Assembly (NCBI GenBank): GCA_030625885.1 | Contig: DAOUPZ010000022.1 | Coordinates: 1 to 64,000 of the forward strand | Length of the DNA: 64,000 nt | Reading direction: 5' to 3' | Source: Clostridia bacterium | GTDB taxonomy: Bacteria > Bacillota > DAOUPZ01 | In this document: positions 1-8,272 of the stretch, piece by piece | How the letters are laid out: each line of letters starts with the position of its first letter | Numbering within the stretch: position 1 is the first letter of the stretch | Made by a program: the position numbers and the translations under genes | Notes under the pieces: model-generated | What the model saw: only the letters and a program-made list of their open reading frames with translations | What the model was told of the DNA's origin: nothing | Databases searched by the model: none

Positions 1-135
1 TCAGACCGGAGTTTTGCCGCCGACTTCCTTCAGATTCCACCTCACGATGGACACCCTTGTCTTAAGCTAACGGTTGGCACTATCAACCCCCGTATCGGAC
101 TTTCACCGACTAGTTTACGCCCATGCTGGGCACAC
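1..135 (-). mobile_element. Group II intron, 5' end (partial)
   Basis: Read on the minus strand, the first 135 bases begin with GTGTGCCCAGCATGGGCG, the typical 5' boundary of bacterial group II introns, and continue through the conserved domain I text (GTTGATAGTGCCAACC, GGGTGTCC, GAGGTGGAATCTGAAGGAAG, ending near ACTCCGGTCTGA). The rest of the ribozyme and any reverse transcriptase would lie left of the window. The intron starts right after the T-tract of the hairpin repeat at 141-170, which also closes the MATE gene. Insertion behind a terminator-like hairpin resembles group IIC behaviour, but the class was not determined. Confidence 0.75.
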
Positions 136-140
136 TTAAA

Positions 141-170
141 AAGCAAGTCAAGAACCGTCCCGACTTGCTT
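141..170. repeat. REP1 hairpin, copy 1
   Basis: Inverted repeat AAGCAAGTC / GACTTGCTT around the conserved loop AAGAACCGTCCC. On the minus strand it is followed by a T-tract, so it can terminate the MATE transcript. It also encodes the last residues and the stop codon of the MATE protein. Confidence 0.8.
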
Positions 171-1503
171 GAAGTTGCCGCTTGACTTCCAAATGAGCTA
201 AGGGTCCTGTAATAAGAAATGATATAGCCAGCGCTGCAAAAACCCCTTTAATTCCCAAGAATTTTGCGCCTAATATACTTAATGGAATATAAATAATAAA
301 TGTTTGAATAATAATTAACGCTGAAGAATGATACGGCTTATTAAAAACATTCAAAATCGTACAACCTATCTTCAATATCCCTTGAAAAGCATAGGATAAC
401 GGTACAATTCTTAAATACATAGCAATAGTCGCTACGACTTGAGCATCCTTATTGAATACCGAAGCGATTGGCTTAGCAAACAATCCCAGGAAAAAAGCGA
501 TAAAAACCCCTGCCAGTAATGAAAACCGCTCACCTGTTTTAAAGCCTTCGCTAACCCGCTCCAGCTTCTGGGCACCTAAATTCTGCCCAATAAACGGTCC
601 CATAATAACCGCTAAGGCACTGATAAAAACTAAGGCAAAATACTCAATTTTAGAGGCAACCCCAAAACCTGCCACAGCATGAGAACCATAAGAAGCTAAT
701 ATTCTGGTAACCACTCCCGCTCCCACCGGCAAAGCCATTTGAATTAAAGAATTAGGAATACCTATATATATTATCTTTTTCCAGGATTCAATCATTGCAC
801 CAATTTTTCTCTTCTCAAAGATTAGCAATTTTTCTCTTGCAATTAGTACATATATTGCTACTATGAGGGTTATTGCTCTTGAAATAACCGTAGCAATAGC
901 CGCCCCTTTAATACCTAAACTAGGAAAAGGCCCGATCCCAAAAATCAATAAGGGATCTAAAATGATATTTGTACATGCCGCTACTGCCATAATAATTCCC
1001 GGAGTTTTAGTATCCCCTAAGGCACGAATGATGTTATTCCCTATCTGGGGAATAACAACCATAATCATCCCTGAATACCAAACAAGCATATATTCTTTGA
1101 CATCATTTAATATCTTACCTTTAGCTCCCAATAAGGAAAAAAGCGGTTCAATAGTCAATAATCCAAAAACAATCAAAATAGCGTTAATTAATAAACTTAG
1201 AACTAAACTATCTGTAGTTAATCTAGCCACCTTATGTCTATTCCCTTCCCCTACTACTTTGGAAATAATAACCGAGGTGCCCAGAGCAATTCCGGCTGCT
1301 ATACTATGAACAACCATCACGACTGGAAAAGTAAAAGAAATAGCCGCCAATTGTTGTTCTCCCAATTGCCCTACATAATAAGTGTCCGCCAAATTAAAAA
1401 TGATCATCCCCATCATCCCTAATATCATCGGCAAGGCTAACTTTAATAACTGCTGAGGAATATTGCCCTCAATCAATCTAGCATGATTAACATTTCCCAT
1501 CAT
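148..1503 (-). CDS. MATE family multidrug efflux transporter
   Basis: A 451-residue membrane protein with about twelve hydrophobic segments, the normal length and layout of MATE (NorM/DinF-like) Na+ or H+ antiporters that export cationic drugs. The N-terminus (HARLIEGNIPQQLLKLALP) and the motif NLADTYYVGQLG near residue 37 are typical of the family. The SD AGGGG lies just upstream; the second ATG at 1500 has slightly better spacing than the first. The gene is divergent from a MarR regulator, with three copies of an operator-like palindrome between them, so drug-responsive repression is likely. The final residues (QASRDGS) and the stop are supplied by a REP1 hairpin, so the C-terminus was probably remodelled by that insertion. 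Confidence 0.9.
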   Translation of the reverse strand: MMGNVNHARLIEGNIPQQLLKLALPMILGMMGMIIFNLADTYYVGQLGEQQLAAISFTFPVVMVVHSIAAGIALGTSVIISKVVGEGNRHKVARLTTDSLVLSLLINAILIVFGLLTIEPLFSLLGAKGKILNDVKEYMLVWYSGMIMVVIPQIGNNIIRALGDTKTPGIIMAVAACTNIILDPLLIFGIGPFPSLGIKGAAIATVISRAITLIVAIYVLIAREKLLIFEKRKIGAMIESWKKIIYIGIPNSLIQMALPVGAGVVTRILASYGSHAVAGFGVASKIEYFALVFISALAVIMGPFIGQNLGAQKLERVSEGFKTGERFSLLAGVFIAFFLGLFAKPIASVFNKDAQVVATIAMYLRIVPLSYAFQGILKIGCTILNVFNKPYHSSALIIIQTFIIYIPLSILGAKFLGIKGVFAALAISFLITGPLAHLEVKRQLQASRDGS

Positions 1504-1518
1504 ATCATCCCCTAAATA

Positions 1519-1596
1519 TAGTTTCTTTTTGCAACTATATTTAGTATAGCGGAAATAGTTTCTTTTTGCAACTATATTAGTTTCCTAGTGAAACTA
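1519..1596. promoter_or_regulatory. Three MarR-type operators between MATE and marR
   Basis: Three 19-bp sites share the form TAGTTTC-N5-GMAACTA: 1519-1537, 1556-1574 and 1578-1596. The last is a perfect palindrome (TAGTTTC CTAGT GAAACTA). They lie in the divergent intergenic region, directly upstream of the MATE start, where a MarR dimer would be expected to bind. The assignment to this regulator is an inference. Confidence 0.65.
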
Positions 1597-1663
1597 CTTT
1601 ACATTATTTTTCAATATGATTATAATTTATATATTATCAAGAAAAATGAAAGCCGGTGATTGA

Positions 1664-2104
1664 ATGAAAAAGCATGAGCACTCTGATCTTGACATTCCCC
1701 TTATCTTTTTTATTGCTAAGAATATAAATCATTATCTTAATCAAAAATTAGAAAAATATCACTTAGAAAGGACTCAGCTTCACATCTTTCATTATCTATT
1801 GAATAACGAAGGGGTTAGTCAAAATGAATTAGGTGAAGCCCTGATGCTGGACAAAATTACGATAACCAAAAAATTACAGGGCTTGGTAGAGCAAGAATAT
1901 GTTAAGAAAAGAACGGGAGCAGGCGATCAGCGAAAAAAGGAATTATACATTACAGAAAAAGGCTGTCAGATCCACAATGAGCTATATGAGATCGTAAAAA
2001 GGACATCTGATATCCTGCTTCAGGGATTCTCACCAGAGGAACAAAAAACAATAAGGGAATTATTAGGACGAATGGCGCAAAATATTGGCCAGACGGACTT
2101 TTAA
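1664..2104 (+). CDS. MarR family transcriptional regulator
   Basis: A 146-residue protein of normal MarR length. The winged helix-turn-helix spans about residues 45-105: NEGVSQNELGEALMLDKITITKKLQGL is the HTH and KKRTGAGDQRKKELYITEKG is the wing with the family's DxR pair. Flanking helices would form the dimer interface and ligand pocket. It is divergent from the MATE exporter and probably represses it through the operator triplet at 1519-1596, with relief by an exported compound. The inducer is unknown. Confidence 0.88.
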   Translation: MKKHEHSDLDIPLIFFIAKNINHYLNQKLEKYHLERTQLHIFHYLLNNEGVSQNELGEALMLDKITITKKLQGLVEQEYVKKRTGAGDQRKKELYITEKGCQIHNELYEIVKRTSDILLQGFSPEEQKTIRELLGRMAQNIGQTDF

Positions 2105-2204
2105 AAAAGCTGACTCCTATTCAATACAGAAACCAGCTTTTAGTAGCTTAACTCTTTTTTTAATGTCCTTGACACAGGGTCCATTTTACGGTTCTCGGCT
2201 TGCT

Positions 2205-2822
2205 TCAAAAAACTTTTTGACATATTTTCCTGATATAATAATTTGTCACGGCGAGAACTTCCCGTAAAGTATACTTCCTTCTCAAATCATCATTCCGATA
2301 AAGCACGCTGTTTTTAGCGGGCGCCCCATATACCATCATCCCCGCATCTTGGGCAAGCATCATGGCCCTTTTTAAATGAAACGTATCCGTCACGATAATC
2401 GCTGTCTGCCATCCCTGCTGATCCATAATTTCCTTACTGTATTGAATGTTTTCTCGGGTACGGGTTGCTTGATCTTCCAGGTATAAGGCAGAAGGATCTA
2501 CTCCCATCCTCAGCATGACTTCTTGCATCGCTTCAGCTTCTGACGGAGGATGCGCGCCTATCCCGCCGGTTAAAATCAGATGCTCCGCAAAACCCTGGTT
2601 ATAAACTGCCACCGCATGATTAATCCGGGCTGAAAGCGCCGGGCTGGGACCGTTTGGCCAAACAGCAGCACCCAGCACAATCATCACATCCGCCTTTTGT
2701 GGCTTTGCCTGCTCCGCAAAAGAGGTAATACGCCAGTACTGAAAGCTGCACCAAGTGGCTACCAGCAAAAATAATATGAGTAACATTTTGTATATTTTCT
2801 TGAAAACACGCTTATTTCCCAT
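2205..2822 (-). CDS. YdcF family membrane-anchored protein (DUF218)
   Basis: A 205-residue protein with one N-terminal membrane segment (residues 11-28) followed by a DUF218/YdcF Rossmann-like domain. Hallmarks are the start of the fold (DVMIVLGAAVWPNGPSPALSAR), the TGG turn (ILTGGIG), the acidic SEAEAM motif, the RTREN block and TDTFHLKRA. Relatives include SanA and YdcF, linked to envelope integrity and S-adenosylmethionine binding, but substrates are not established. The 3' end carries a partial REP1 sequence (about 2188-2210), so the last residues may be repeat-derived. The upstream VOC gene lies 29 bp away on the same strand and the two may be cotranscribed. Confidence 0.85.
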   Translation of the reverse strand: MGNKRVFKKIYKMLLILFLLVATWCSFQYWRITSFAEQAKPQKADVMIVLGAAVWPNGPSPALSARINHAVAVYNQGFAEHLILTGGIGAHPPSEAEAMQEVMLRMGVDPSALYLEDQATRTRENIQYSKEIMDQQGWQTAIIVTDTFHLKRAMMLAQDAGMMVYGAPAKNSVLYRNDDLRRKYTLREVLAVTNYYIRKICQKVF

Positions 2823-2851
2823 CTGCTTCCCATTCTGGCATTATGACTTTT

Positions 2852-3331
2852 TCACACCGTTTCCTGTGATACAAATTGTTGAACAAATTCAACAGGGTGT
2901 TGAGTCCGCTCTGCAGTTTCCTCAACGGAGAGTCCCTGACTTAAAAAGCGCTTGACCACACTTCCCATACTCTCCCCCACCTCAATAAGATTCCGATCCG
3001 GATCGTAAAACCTGACGACTCTTTGACCCCAGGAATGTTCTAGCAAATCATGAACATACACGATCCCCTCAATACCCTTCGATTTTTCTATGAAGCTATC
3101 CAAATCCTCTTCTTCAAAATATAATTCAAAGTTATTTGAATTTTGTTTGATGTTATCCTTATTAATATTGATCATCCTGGCAAAGTGATGTTTTTTCTGA
3201 ATCGAAAAACCACCCTCAAACACTATATTCTCACCAAAATCAAATTTTACTCTTTGATTTAACACTTTTTCGTAAAACTGTCTTGAAACATGAACATCCT
3301 CAACCACAATCAGCGGACATACAAATTTCAA
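2852..3331 (-). CDS. VOC family (glyoxalase/dioxygenase-like) protein
   Basis: The coding region fits a single vicinal-oxygen-chelate domain (LKFVCPLIVVEDVHVSRQFY at the start, FYDPDRNLIEVGES near the end), the fold of glyoxalase I, fosfomycin-resistance proteins and extradiol dioxygenases. I chose the TTG at 3331 because GGGAGG sits seven bases ahead of it; a longer frame to 3409 would read through a REP1 hairpin. After the VOC fold come about 40 extra residues (FLSQGLSVEETAERTQHPVEFVQQFV) that look like a small helical HTH-like tail. The substrate is unknown. Confidence 0.75.
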   Translation of the reverse strand: MKFVCPLIVVEDVHVSRQFYEKVLNQRVKFDFGENIVFEGGFSIQKKHHFARMININKDNIKQNSNNFELYFEEEDLDSFIEKSKGIEGIVYVHDLLEHSWGQRVVRFYDPDRNLIEVGESMGSVVKRFLSQGLSVEETAERTQHPVEFVQQFVSQETV

Positions 3332-3370
3332 CCCGTCACCTCCCATTAGCTGACGGTTTCTTTCCTTAAA

Positions 3371-3400
3371 AAGCAAGTCAAAAACCGTCCCGATTTGCTT
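3371..3400. repeat. REP1 hairpin, copy 2
   Basis: AAGCAAGTC / GATTTGCTT arms around AAAAACCGTCCC. It lies upstream of the VOC gene and falsely extends its reading frame. Confidence 0.75.
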
Positions 3401-3543
3401 AAATGACACTCGTTACCCAATCTGTCTTTAGTTTCATCAATAAAAGAAAATTTATAATGTGACCTTGTGTAAAACTAGCATTTCTATGTATGAGCATATT
3501 TCCCCTCTATAATAAGAAGAATATTTTTCCTGTAATCATACCC

Positions 3544-3708
3544 CTATGTTTTCCTTTTACTCATATACTCCGCTATCAGCTTGTCCAATAACCGACTTAA
3601 TCTTACAAATTCATAATCACACAGATTATGGTCTTTATTGCTAAATAACAGATTGTTTAACTTAGCTCTATAATCCTCAATTTTATTTAGTAAAGCATCT
3701 TCTTTCAT
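3544..3708 (-). CDS. Spo0E-like aspartyl-phosphate phosphatase
   Basis: A 54-residue frame preceded by GGAGGAT at good spacing. The protein is two helices with the Spo0E family pattern: IEDYRAKLNNLL in the first and LSRLLDKLIAEYM in the second, matching the SQ.LD.LI signature with R in place of Q. Members of this family dephosphorylate Spo0A~P or related response regulators and delay sporulation. It supports a spore-forming host. It is a stand-alone gene between the VOC gene and an XRE regulator; Spo0A as target is an inference from the family. Confidence 0.8.
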   Translation of the reverse strand: MKEDALLNKIEDYRAKLNNLLFSNKDHNLCDYEFVRLSRLLDKLIAEYMSKRKT

Positions 3709-3879
3709 CTTCCTATCCTCCAAAAGTATTACAGCTTCTCTCTTAAACTTTTTATTAAATATCTCCCATTAAAGCTAACTTCCTTTTATATAAAAAATCA
3801 GAATGTTTGAACTTCCGCTAGTATTATATCCAAGTGTGTTGAACTTGTCAACTCTACTAACTCTTAGTGTTTGATTGTC

Positions 3880-3919
3880 TTGAACATATATTCAAATGAT
3901 TTGGACATAGTAATATAAT
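3880..3919 (+). promoter_or_regulatory. Promoter with overlapping operator for the XRE gene
   Basis: TTCAAA (3891-3896), a 17-bp spacer and TATAAT (3914-3919) form a plausible sigma-A promoter. The palindrome TTGAACATATATTCAA (3880-3895) overlaps the -35 box, and a related TTGAACTTGTCAA lies at about 3838-3850. This is a typical layout for autoregulation by the XRE repressor that follows. Confidence 0.5.
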
Positions 3920-3943
3920 GAATGAGTCAAAAGGAGGGATATG

Positions 3944-4333
3944 ATGTCTCTAATTGGAAGTAGAATTCGTGAAGCAAGAAAATTAAAAAAATTGAACCAG
4001 ACAACTTTAGGTGAAAATGTAGGCGTTGGAAAAACTACAATTTCTAACTATGAAACAGGATATAGTTTGCCAGATATAGAAACACTGGCAAAAATCGCCT
4101 CTACTCTTAATGTTTCAACGGATTACCTGCTTGGGATAAATAATAATCAAGAAGTATTTTCTACCAATAAGCATTATGAAATTGAGGAAATTATAGGTAA
4201 AACAGAAAAAACCCTCCTAAATGAGGAAGGTCTAACGTTTAATGGGAAACCTGTTTCTAAAGAAACGAAGCGGAGAATTATTGATGCCATGAGGATTGGA
4301 ATGGAAATGGCTAAAAGAGAGGAAAATGAATAG
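3944..4333 (+). CDS. XRE family transcriptional regulator
   Basis: A Cro/CI-type HTH occupies the N-terminal 60 residues (GSRIREARKLKKLNQTTLGE, VGKTTISNYETG, LPDIETLAKIASTLNVSTDYLL). The C-terminal third is a short helical tail. Two adjacent ATG codons exist; the second (3944) has the better distance from AAGGAGGG. A promoter with a palindromic operator lies upstream. The last third of this gene is duplicated as a fragment at 15408-15520. It precedes the MNT-HEPN fusion gene and may regulate it. Confidence 0.88.
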   Translation: MSLIGSRIREARKLKKLNQTTLGENVGVGKTTISNYETGYSLPDIETLAKIASTLNVSTDYLLGINNNQEVFSTNKHYEIEEIIGKTEKTLLNEEGLTFNGKPVSKETKRRIIDAMRIGMEMAKREENE

Positions 4334-4335
4334 AG

Positions 4336-4365
4336 AGCAAGCCGAGAACCGTCCCGACTTTCTTT
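4336..4365. repeat. REP1 hairpin, copy 3
   Basis: AGCAAGCCGAGAACCGTCCC followed by a partly decayed right arm (GACTTTCTTTT). It follows the XRE stop and can act as a terminator. Confidence 0.7.
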
Positions 4366-4422
4366 TAATCATGCAAAAATATGGTATAATAAACCATAAT
4401 ACTAAGAAAAGGATTGAAATAA

Positions 4423-5148
4423 ATGGTAAATGAATATGGCATTGATAAAAAATCTTTTTATAAAATCATAAATGTTTTTACGCCTTATGCAGCCATGATT
4501 GAAAAAGTCATTCTTTTCGGTTCCCGGGCCAGAGGCGATTATAAAGAAGCTTCCGACATCGACCTGGCCATAAAGTTTCGTAGGAACCCACATAAACTCA
4601 CTGAAATCATGGAAATGATAGAAACAGAAGCAATCATATATACGGTTGACTTCATTGATTACAATAAAATAACCAATGAAAAATTAAAACAATACATTGA
4701 CCAGGAAGGAAAAGTAATTTTTTTGACCAATTTGAAAGGAGAAATTTTAGTGACGACCAACAAACTAAAGGATAAAGCCGCAGACTTAAAAAAAGCTTTC
4801 AATAAATTAAAAAGCAGCGCCTTACGAGATCCTGCAGAGGATGATATCGTTATAGACGCAACAATCCAACGCTTTGAGTTTACTTATGAATTATCCTGGA
4901 AGTTAATGAAAGCCTACTTAGAGTATAATGGTCATTTAGAAGCAACCAGTCCTAGAAAAGCCATCCGGGAATCTTTTAAAGAAGGTTTAATTCAGGATGG
5001 CAACACCTGGCTGGAAATGCTTCAAGACCGAAATAGAACCTCACATACTTATGATGAAGCCTGTGCGCTGGAAATTTTTGAAAATATCAAAAATAGCTAT
5101 CTTGATATATTCCAAGCGTTTATTACAACCATAGAGAAGGAACTTTAA
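4423..5148 (+). CDS. Fused MNT nucleotidyltransferase - HEPN (HepT-like) protein
   Basis: 241 residues combine two modules that are normally separate toxin-antitoxin genes. Residues 1-105 are a minimal nucleotidyltransferase: GSRARGDYKEASDID (33-47) supplies the GS motif and catalytic D45/D47. Residues 112-241 are a HEPN/HI0074-like domain with RNRTSHTY (R203, H208), the R-x4-H RNase motif. In MntA-HepT pairs the MNT partner adenylylates the HEPN toxin. The old gene boundary is still visible: AAAGGAG at 4735-4741 and an in-frame GTG at 4750 would let the HEPN half be made alone. REP1 copies bracket the gene. Confidence 0.85.
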   Translation: MVNEYGIDKKSFYKIINVFTPYAAMIEKVILFGSRARGDYKEASDIDLAIKFRRNPHKLTEIMEMIETEAIIYTVDFIDYNKITNEKLKQYIDQEGKVIFLTNLKGEILVTTNKLKDKAADLKKAFNKLKSSALRDPAEDDIVIDATIQRFEFTYELSWKLMKAYLEYNGHLEATSPRKAIRESFKEGLIQDGNTWLEMLQDRNRTSHTYDEACALEIFENIKNSYLDIFQAFITTIEKEL

Positions 5149-5151
5149 GAA

Positions 5152-5178
5152 CAAGCCGGGACGGTTCTCGGCTTGCTT
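5152..5178. repeat. REP1 hairpin, copy 4
   Basis: CAAGCCGGGACGG TTCT CGGCTTGCTTTT directly after the MNT-HEPN stop codon; works as a terminator on the plus strand. Confidence 0.75.
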
Positions 5179-5206
5179 TTTATGATAAATCCCCGTGCCC
5201 CTTCGC

Positions 5207-5239
5207 AAAAAAGAGAACTCAATGCGAGTTCTCTTTTTT
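5207..5239. terminator. Bidirectional intrinsic terminator
   Basis: AAAAAAGAGAACTC / GAGTTCTCTTTTTT with a five-base loop, placed between the convergent MNT-HEPN and ABC transporter units. Confidence 0.85.
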
Positions 5240-5263
5240 AACCCTCTATAATTAATGACTTTT

Positions 5264-6055
5264 CTATGACAAAAGCACCCGGTCAGCAAAAGCAGTCCCG
5301 CTGGCAGCGGTAAATTGCTCGATCAGCTGCGAAACGGTCAACCGGGCTTTTTCCTCCTGACCAATATCCAGAATAATTCGGCCTCGATGCATCATGATTA
5401 AACGATTGCCGAATTGGATGGCTTGTTCCATATTATGCGTAATCATCAATGCCGTCAGTTTTTTGACAGCCACGATCTTATGGGTCATATCCATGACCTG
5501 TTTGGCCGCTTTGGGGTCTAATGCAGCGGTATGCTCATCCAGCAGCAACAATTTCGGTTCCGCAATCGTTGCCATGACCAGTGCCAATGCCTGCCGCTGC
5601 CCGCCCGATAAGGTACGCACCGGAACCTGCAGACGTTTCTCCAGACCTAACCCCGTATCAGCCAGTGCTTCTTGAAACATTTGTTTCCTTTCAGCGTTAA
5701 TGCCTTGATGCAGGCCGCGCCGCTTACCGCGCATATAGGCCATCGCCAAATTTTCTTCGATGGTCATCTCCGATGCCGTACTGGCCATAGGATCCTGGTC
5801 AATTCTGCCGATATATTTGGCCCGTTTGTATTCGGGGTCACCGGTAACATTCTGACCGGCTACTTCTATCGTACCCTCATCAACGGTTTCAATACCGGAA
5901 ATGACTTTCAAGAACGTTGATTTGCCGGCGCCGTTGCTGCCGATGATCGTCACAAAATCTCCGGGGTTAATCTCAATATTCATATCGTTTAATGCCAGTA
6001 CCTCATTGGCGGTATTGGGAAAAAATATTTTATAAACATGCTTAAGCTTAATCAT
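5264..6055 (-). CDS. ABC transporter ATP-binding protein (TrpZ-like)
   Basis: A 263-residue ABC ATPase with Walker A GSNGAGKST (39-47), signature LSGGQRQALAL, Walker B LLLLDEHTAALD and the switch histidine in MITHNMEQAI. It is the last gene of a substrate-binding protein / permease / ATPase operon and overlaps the permease gene by 8 bp. The three-gene set matches the TrpXYZ-type transporters (YcjX-like PF04392 binding protein family) thought to import tryptophan or related amino acids. Energises uptake at the inner face of the membrane. Confidence 0.88.
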   Translation of the reverse strand: MIKLKHVYKIFFPNTANEVLALNDMNIEINPGDFVTIIGSNGAGKSTFLKVISGIETVDEGTIEVAGQNVTGDPEYKRAKYIGRIDQDPMASTASEMTIEENLAMAYMRGKRRGLHQGINAERKQMFQEALADTGLGLEKRLQVPVRTLSGGQRQALALVMATIAEPKLLLLDEHTAALDPKAAKQVMDMTHKIVAVKKLTALMITHNMEQAIQFGNRLIMMHRGRIILDIGQEEKARLTVSQLIEQFTAASGTAFADRVLLS

Positions 6056-7013
6056 TTTTATCCCCCCCGCAGCCGGATAAACGAATTTTCTCTGACACTT
6101 TCGTTTTCTTTGATTTTATTTTGAGGTTCGGCAGCACGAGAGCTGCCAGCACCAGCAGGGCCGTCACCATTTTAAAATCTTCTGCGGGCAGATTTAACCG
6201 TATTCCTATTGCAAGCAGTGTACGGTAAATGACAGACCCCAGAATAACGCCGGTAAGCAATCTGCTTAATCCCTTATGGCCAAAGAACATCTCACCCACC
6301 ATAACCGAAGCAATGGCTGCCACTAAAACACCGATTCCCATCCCCACATCCGCAAACCCCTGGCTTTGACAGGCCAGTGCACCGGAAAAAGCAACTAGAA
6401 AGTTGGAAATCATCAATGTGAGCAATTTGGTATGATCCGTATTAACGCCTAACGAACGAATCATCCCTTCATTATTTCCGGTCGATCGAATGGTGAGGCC
6501 CAGATCCGTTCCTAAAAACCAGCCCATTCCTGCCCTGACTGCTGTAACCATCACCAATAAAATGAGAATGGTTCCAACCTGGTATTGCAAAAAAGAAAAA
6601 TTTTCACTAGATAAACCGACCATCATAAACACCCAGTCAAAAAAATTAGTATGCGCCAAAAGCGGAATATTGGGCCGTCCCATTGTACGCAGCATCACTG
6701 TATAAATACCGCTGGTCGTCAATATACCGGCAAGTATATTATTGACATTCAGTTTGGTATGCATCAAACCGGTTGATGCGCCGGCCAGAGCGCCGGCCAA
6801 GCCGCCCAATATAACAGCCATGATGGGGTCAACGCCTTCCACAACAGCTTTTGCCGTAACAGCAGCCCCCAGAGGAAACGTACCTTCAACCGTCAAATCC
6901 GGAAAACCCAGTATCCTGAAAGTCAGCAGAACGCCTAACGCCATAAATCCGTATATTAACCCTTGCTGCATACCCGTCGTCATAATACTTTCCAAATCAC
7001 TCACTTCTTTCAT
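6048..7013 (-). CDS. ABC transporter permease (TrpY-like)
   Basis: A 321-residue integral membrane protein with about eight or nine hydrophobic segments, of the branched-chain amino acid type permease superfamily (BPD_transp_2). GFPDLTVEGTFPLGAAVTA and the segment RSTGNNEGMIRSLGVNTD are typical of permeases paired with PF04392 binding proteins. No clear SD precedes the first ATG, so a start a few codons downstream is possible. Forms the membrane channel of the transporter with its neighbours. Confidence 0.87.
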   Translation of the reverse strand: MKEVSDLESIMTTGMQQGLIYGFMALGVLLTFRILGFPDLTVEGTFPLGAAVTAKAVVEGVDPIMAVILGGLAGALAGASTGLMHTKLNVNNILAGILTTSGIYTVMLRTMGRPNIPLLAHTNFFDWVFMMVGLSSENFSFLQYQVGTILILLVMVTAVRAGMGWFLGTDLGLTIRSTGNNEGMIRSLGVNTDHTKLLTLMISNFLVAFSGALACQSQGFADVGMGIGVLVAAIASVMVGEMFFGHKGLSRLLTGVILGSVIYRTLLAIGIRLNLPAEDFKMVTALLVLAALVLPNLKIKSKKTKVSEKIRLSGCGGDKND

Positions 7014-7169
7014 GCTTCGTCATACTTAAGGCACATTCAAAAAATAACAAGTCAGTATGCTCGTCTATTTTGTATCATACTACATCAACAGGTTCTGTTT
7101 CTTTGTCTGATACAAAATATCCGTCGTATCTTTGGCTTATTATTTTCTTTCATATGCCTAATATGGTTA

Positions 7170-8168
7170 TTATTTAATCACTTCATCCGCACGTTTCAGA
7201 ATTTCTTGAGGAATCGTGATGTTGTATTCATTAGCTGCACTTTGATTAATTAATAATGTCCGCTTGCGAATTTTTTCAGACACGATCTCCCCGGCTTTTT
7301 CCCCTCTGAGAATTCTAGCCGCTAAAACCGCACCCTGACGCCCGCAGTCATACTCATCATTACCCAAAGTTGCCAGCGCCCCTTTTTTGACGGATTCCGT
7401 ATCTCCTGTATAAAGCGGCATATCCTGATCCTGACAAATCCCGATTAAAGTTTCCACTGCAGACATTACTGTGTTGTCCTGAGGCATAAACACAGCATCC
7501 ACCCGACCTGCCAGGGATTGCGCCGCGGCCTGTACTTCATTGGTGCCGGCTACCGTTGCTTCTACGATTTCAACATCATCTTTCAGATATTCCCGGATTC
7601 TTTTGACACTACTGACAGAATTGGCTTCTCCCGCATTATAAATAACACCGAGCTTTTTAACGGATGGCTGAATTTCTTTAATCAAGTCCATTTGCTCTTC
7701 TACCGGATCTGCACTGTATACACCCGTAATGTTCGTCCCTGTCGCCCGGTTCACATCGCTAATCAACCCTGACCCCACGGCATCCGATACGGCGATATAG
7801 ACAACCGGCGTACCTGCCTGTTTTGTAGCCATGGCTGCTGCCTGCGAACTGGGTGTTGTAATCGAGAGAATGACATCTACCTTATCCGCAACAAATTTAT
7901 CGGCAATGTTTTTTGCTAAATTGGGGTCCCCCTGAGAATTTTTGATATCGAATACCACATTTTCCCCTTCTATGAACCCTTCTTCTTTCATTTGATCTAG
8001 GAACCCTTGTTGATCAAGGTTAAGGGCAGGATGATCAACAAATTGTGATACACCCACTTTAAACACCTTATTCTCTCCCTGCGTTTGTGATGTCTTACTG
8101 CTGCACCCGCTCATCAATACTAAACCACTTAATAAAACAACCGTCATGATTAAACTAAACTTTTTCAT
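7170..8168 (-). CDS. ABC transporter substrate-binding lipoprotein (TrpX-like)
   Basis: A 332-residue precursor with a lipoprotein signal peptide (lipobox LMSGC, cysteine 22) and an ABC_sub_bind (PF04392) periplasmic-binding fold: VFKVGVSQFVDHPALNLDQQGF, SLAGRVDAVFMPQDNTVMSA, and GAVLAARILRGEKAGEI. AGGAGG precedes the ATG. The family is annotated as tryptophan/tyrosine or uncharacterised transport. The long leader upstream contains regularly spaced GAG/UAG triplets and a terminator, which supports tryptophan as ligand through TRAP control. Ligand specificity remains an inference. Confidence 0.87.
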   Translation of the reverse strand: MKKFSLIMTVVLLSGLVLMSGCSSKTSQTQGENKVFKVGVSQFVDHPALNLDQQGFLDQMKEEGFIEGENVVFDIKNSQGDPNLAKNIADKFVADKVDVILSITTPSSQAAAMATKQAGTPVVYIAVSDAVGSGLISDVNRATGTNITGVYSADPVEEQMDLIKEIQPSVKKLGVIYNAGEANSVSSVKRIREYLKDDVEIVEATVAGTNEVQAAAQSLAGRVDAVFMPQDNTVMSAVETLIGICQDQDMPLYTGDTESVKKGALATLGNDEYDCGRQGAVLAARILRGEKAGEIVSEKIRKRTLLINQSAANEYNITIPQEILKRADEVIK

Positions 8169-8242
8169 ATTTTTCCCTCCTATATTTTTGAGTAGTTGGT
8201 GAATTTAACGTCTGACCTCCTTTAAAATATTTGAGGAGAAAA

Positions 8243-8272
8243 TAAAAAACCGGTACCCAAAAAAGGTACCGG
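8243..8272 (-). terminator. Intrinsic terminator in the ABC transporter leader
   Basis: On the minus strand CCGGTACC / GGTACCGG with a seven-base loop followed by six T. It stands about 75 bases before the binding-protein gene, so it is an attenuator rather than an end-of-operon terminator. Confidence 0.85.

Noticed and set aside
863-1309. 148-aa plus-strand ORF opposite the MATE gene
   Set aside because: No SD, composition is that of the antisense of a membrane protein, and it lies wholly inside a well-supported gene.
3332-3409. N-terminal extension of the VOC protein
   Set aside because: It translates through a REP1 hairpin and lacks an SD; the TTG at 3331 has one.
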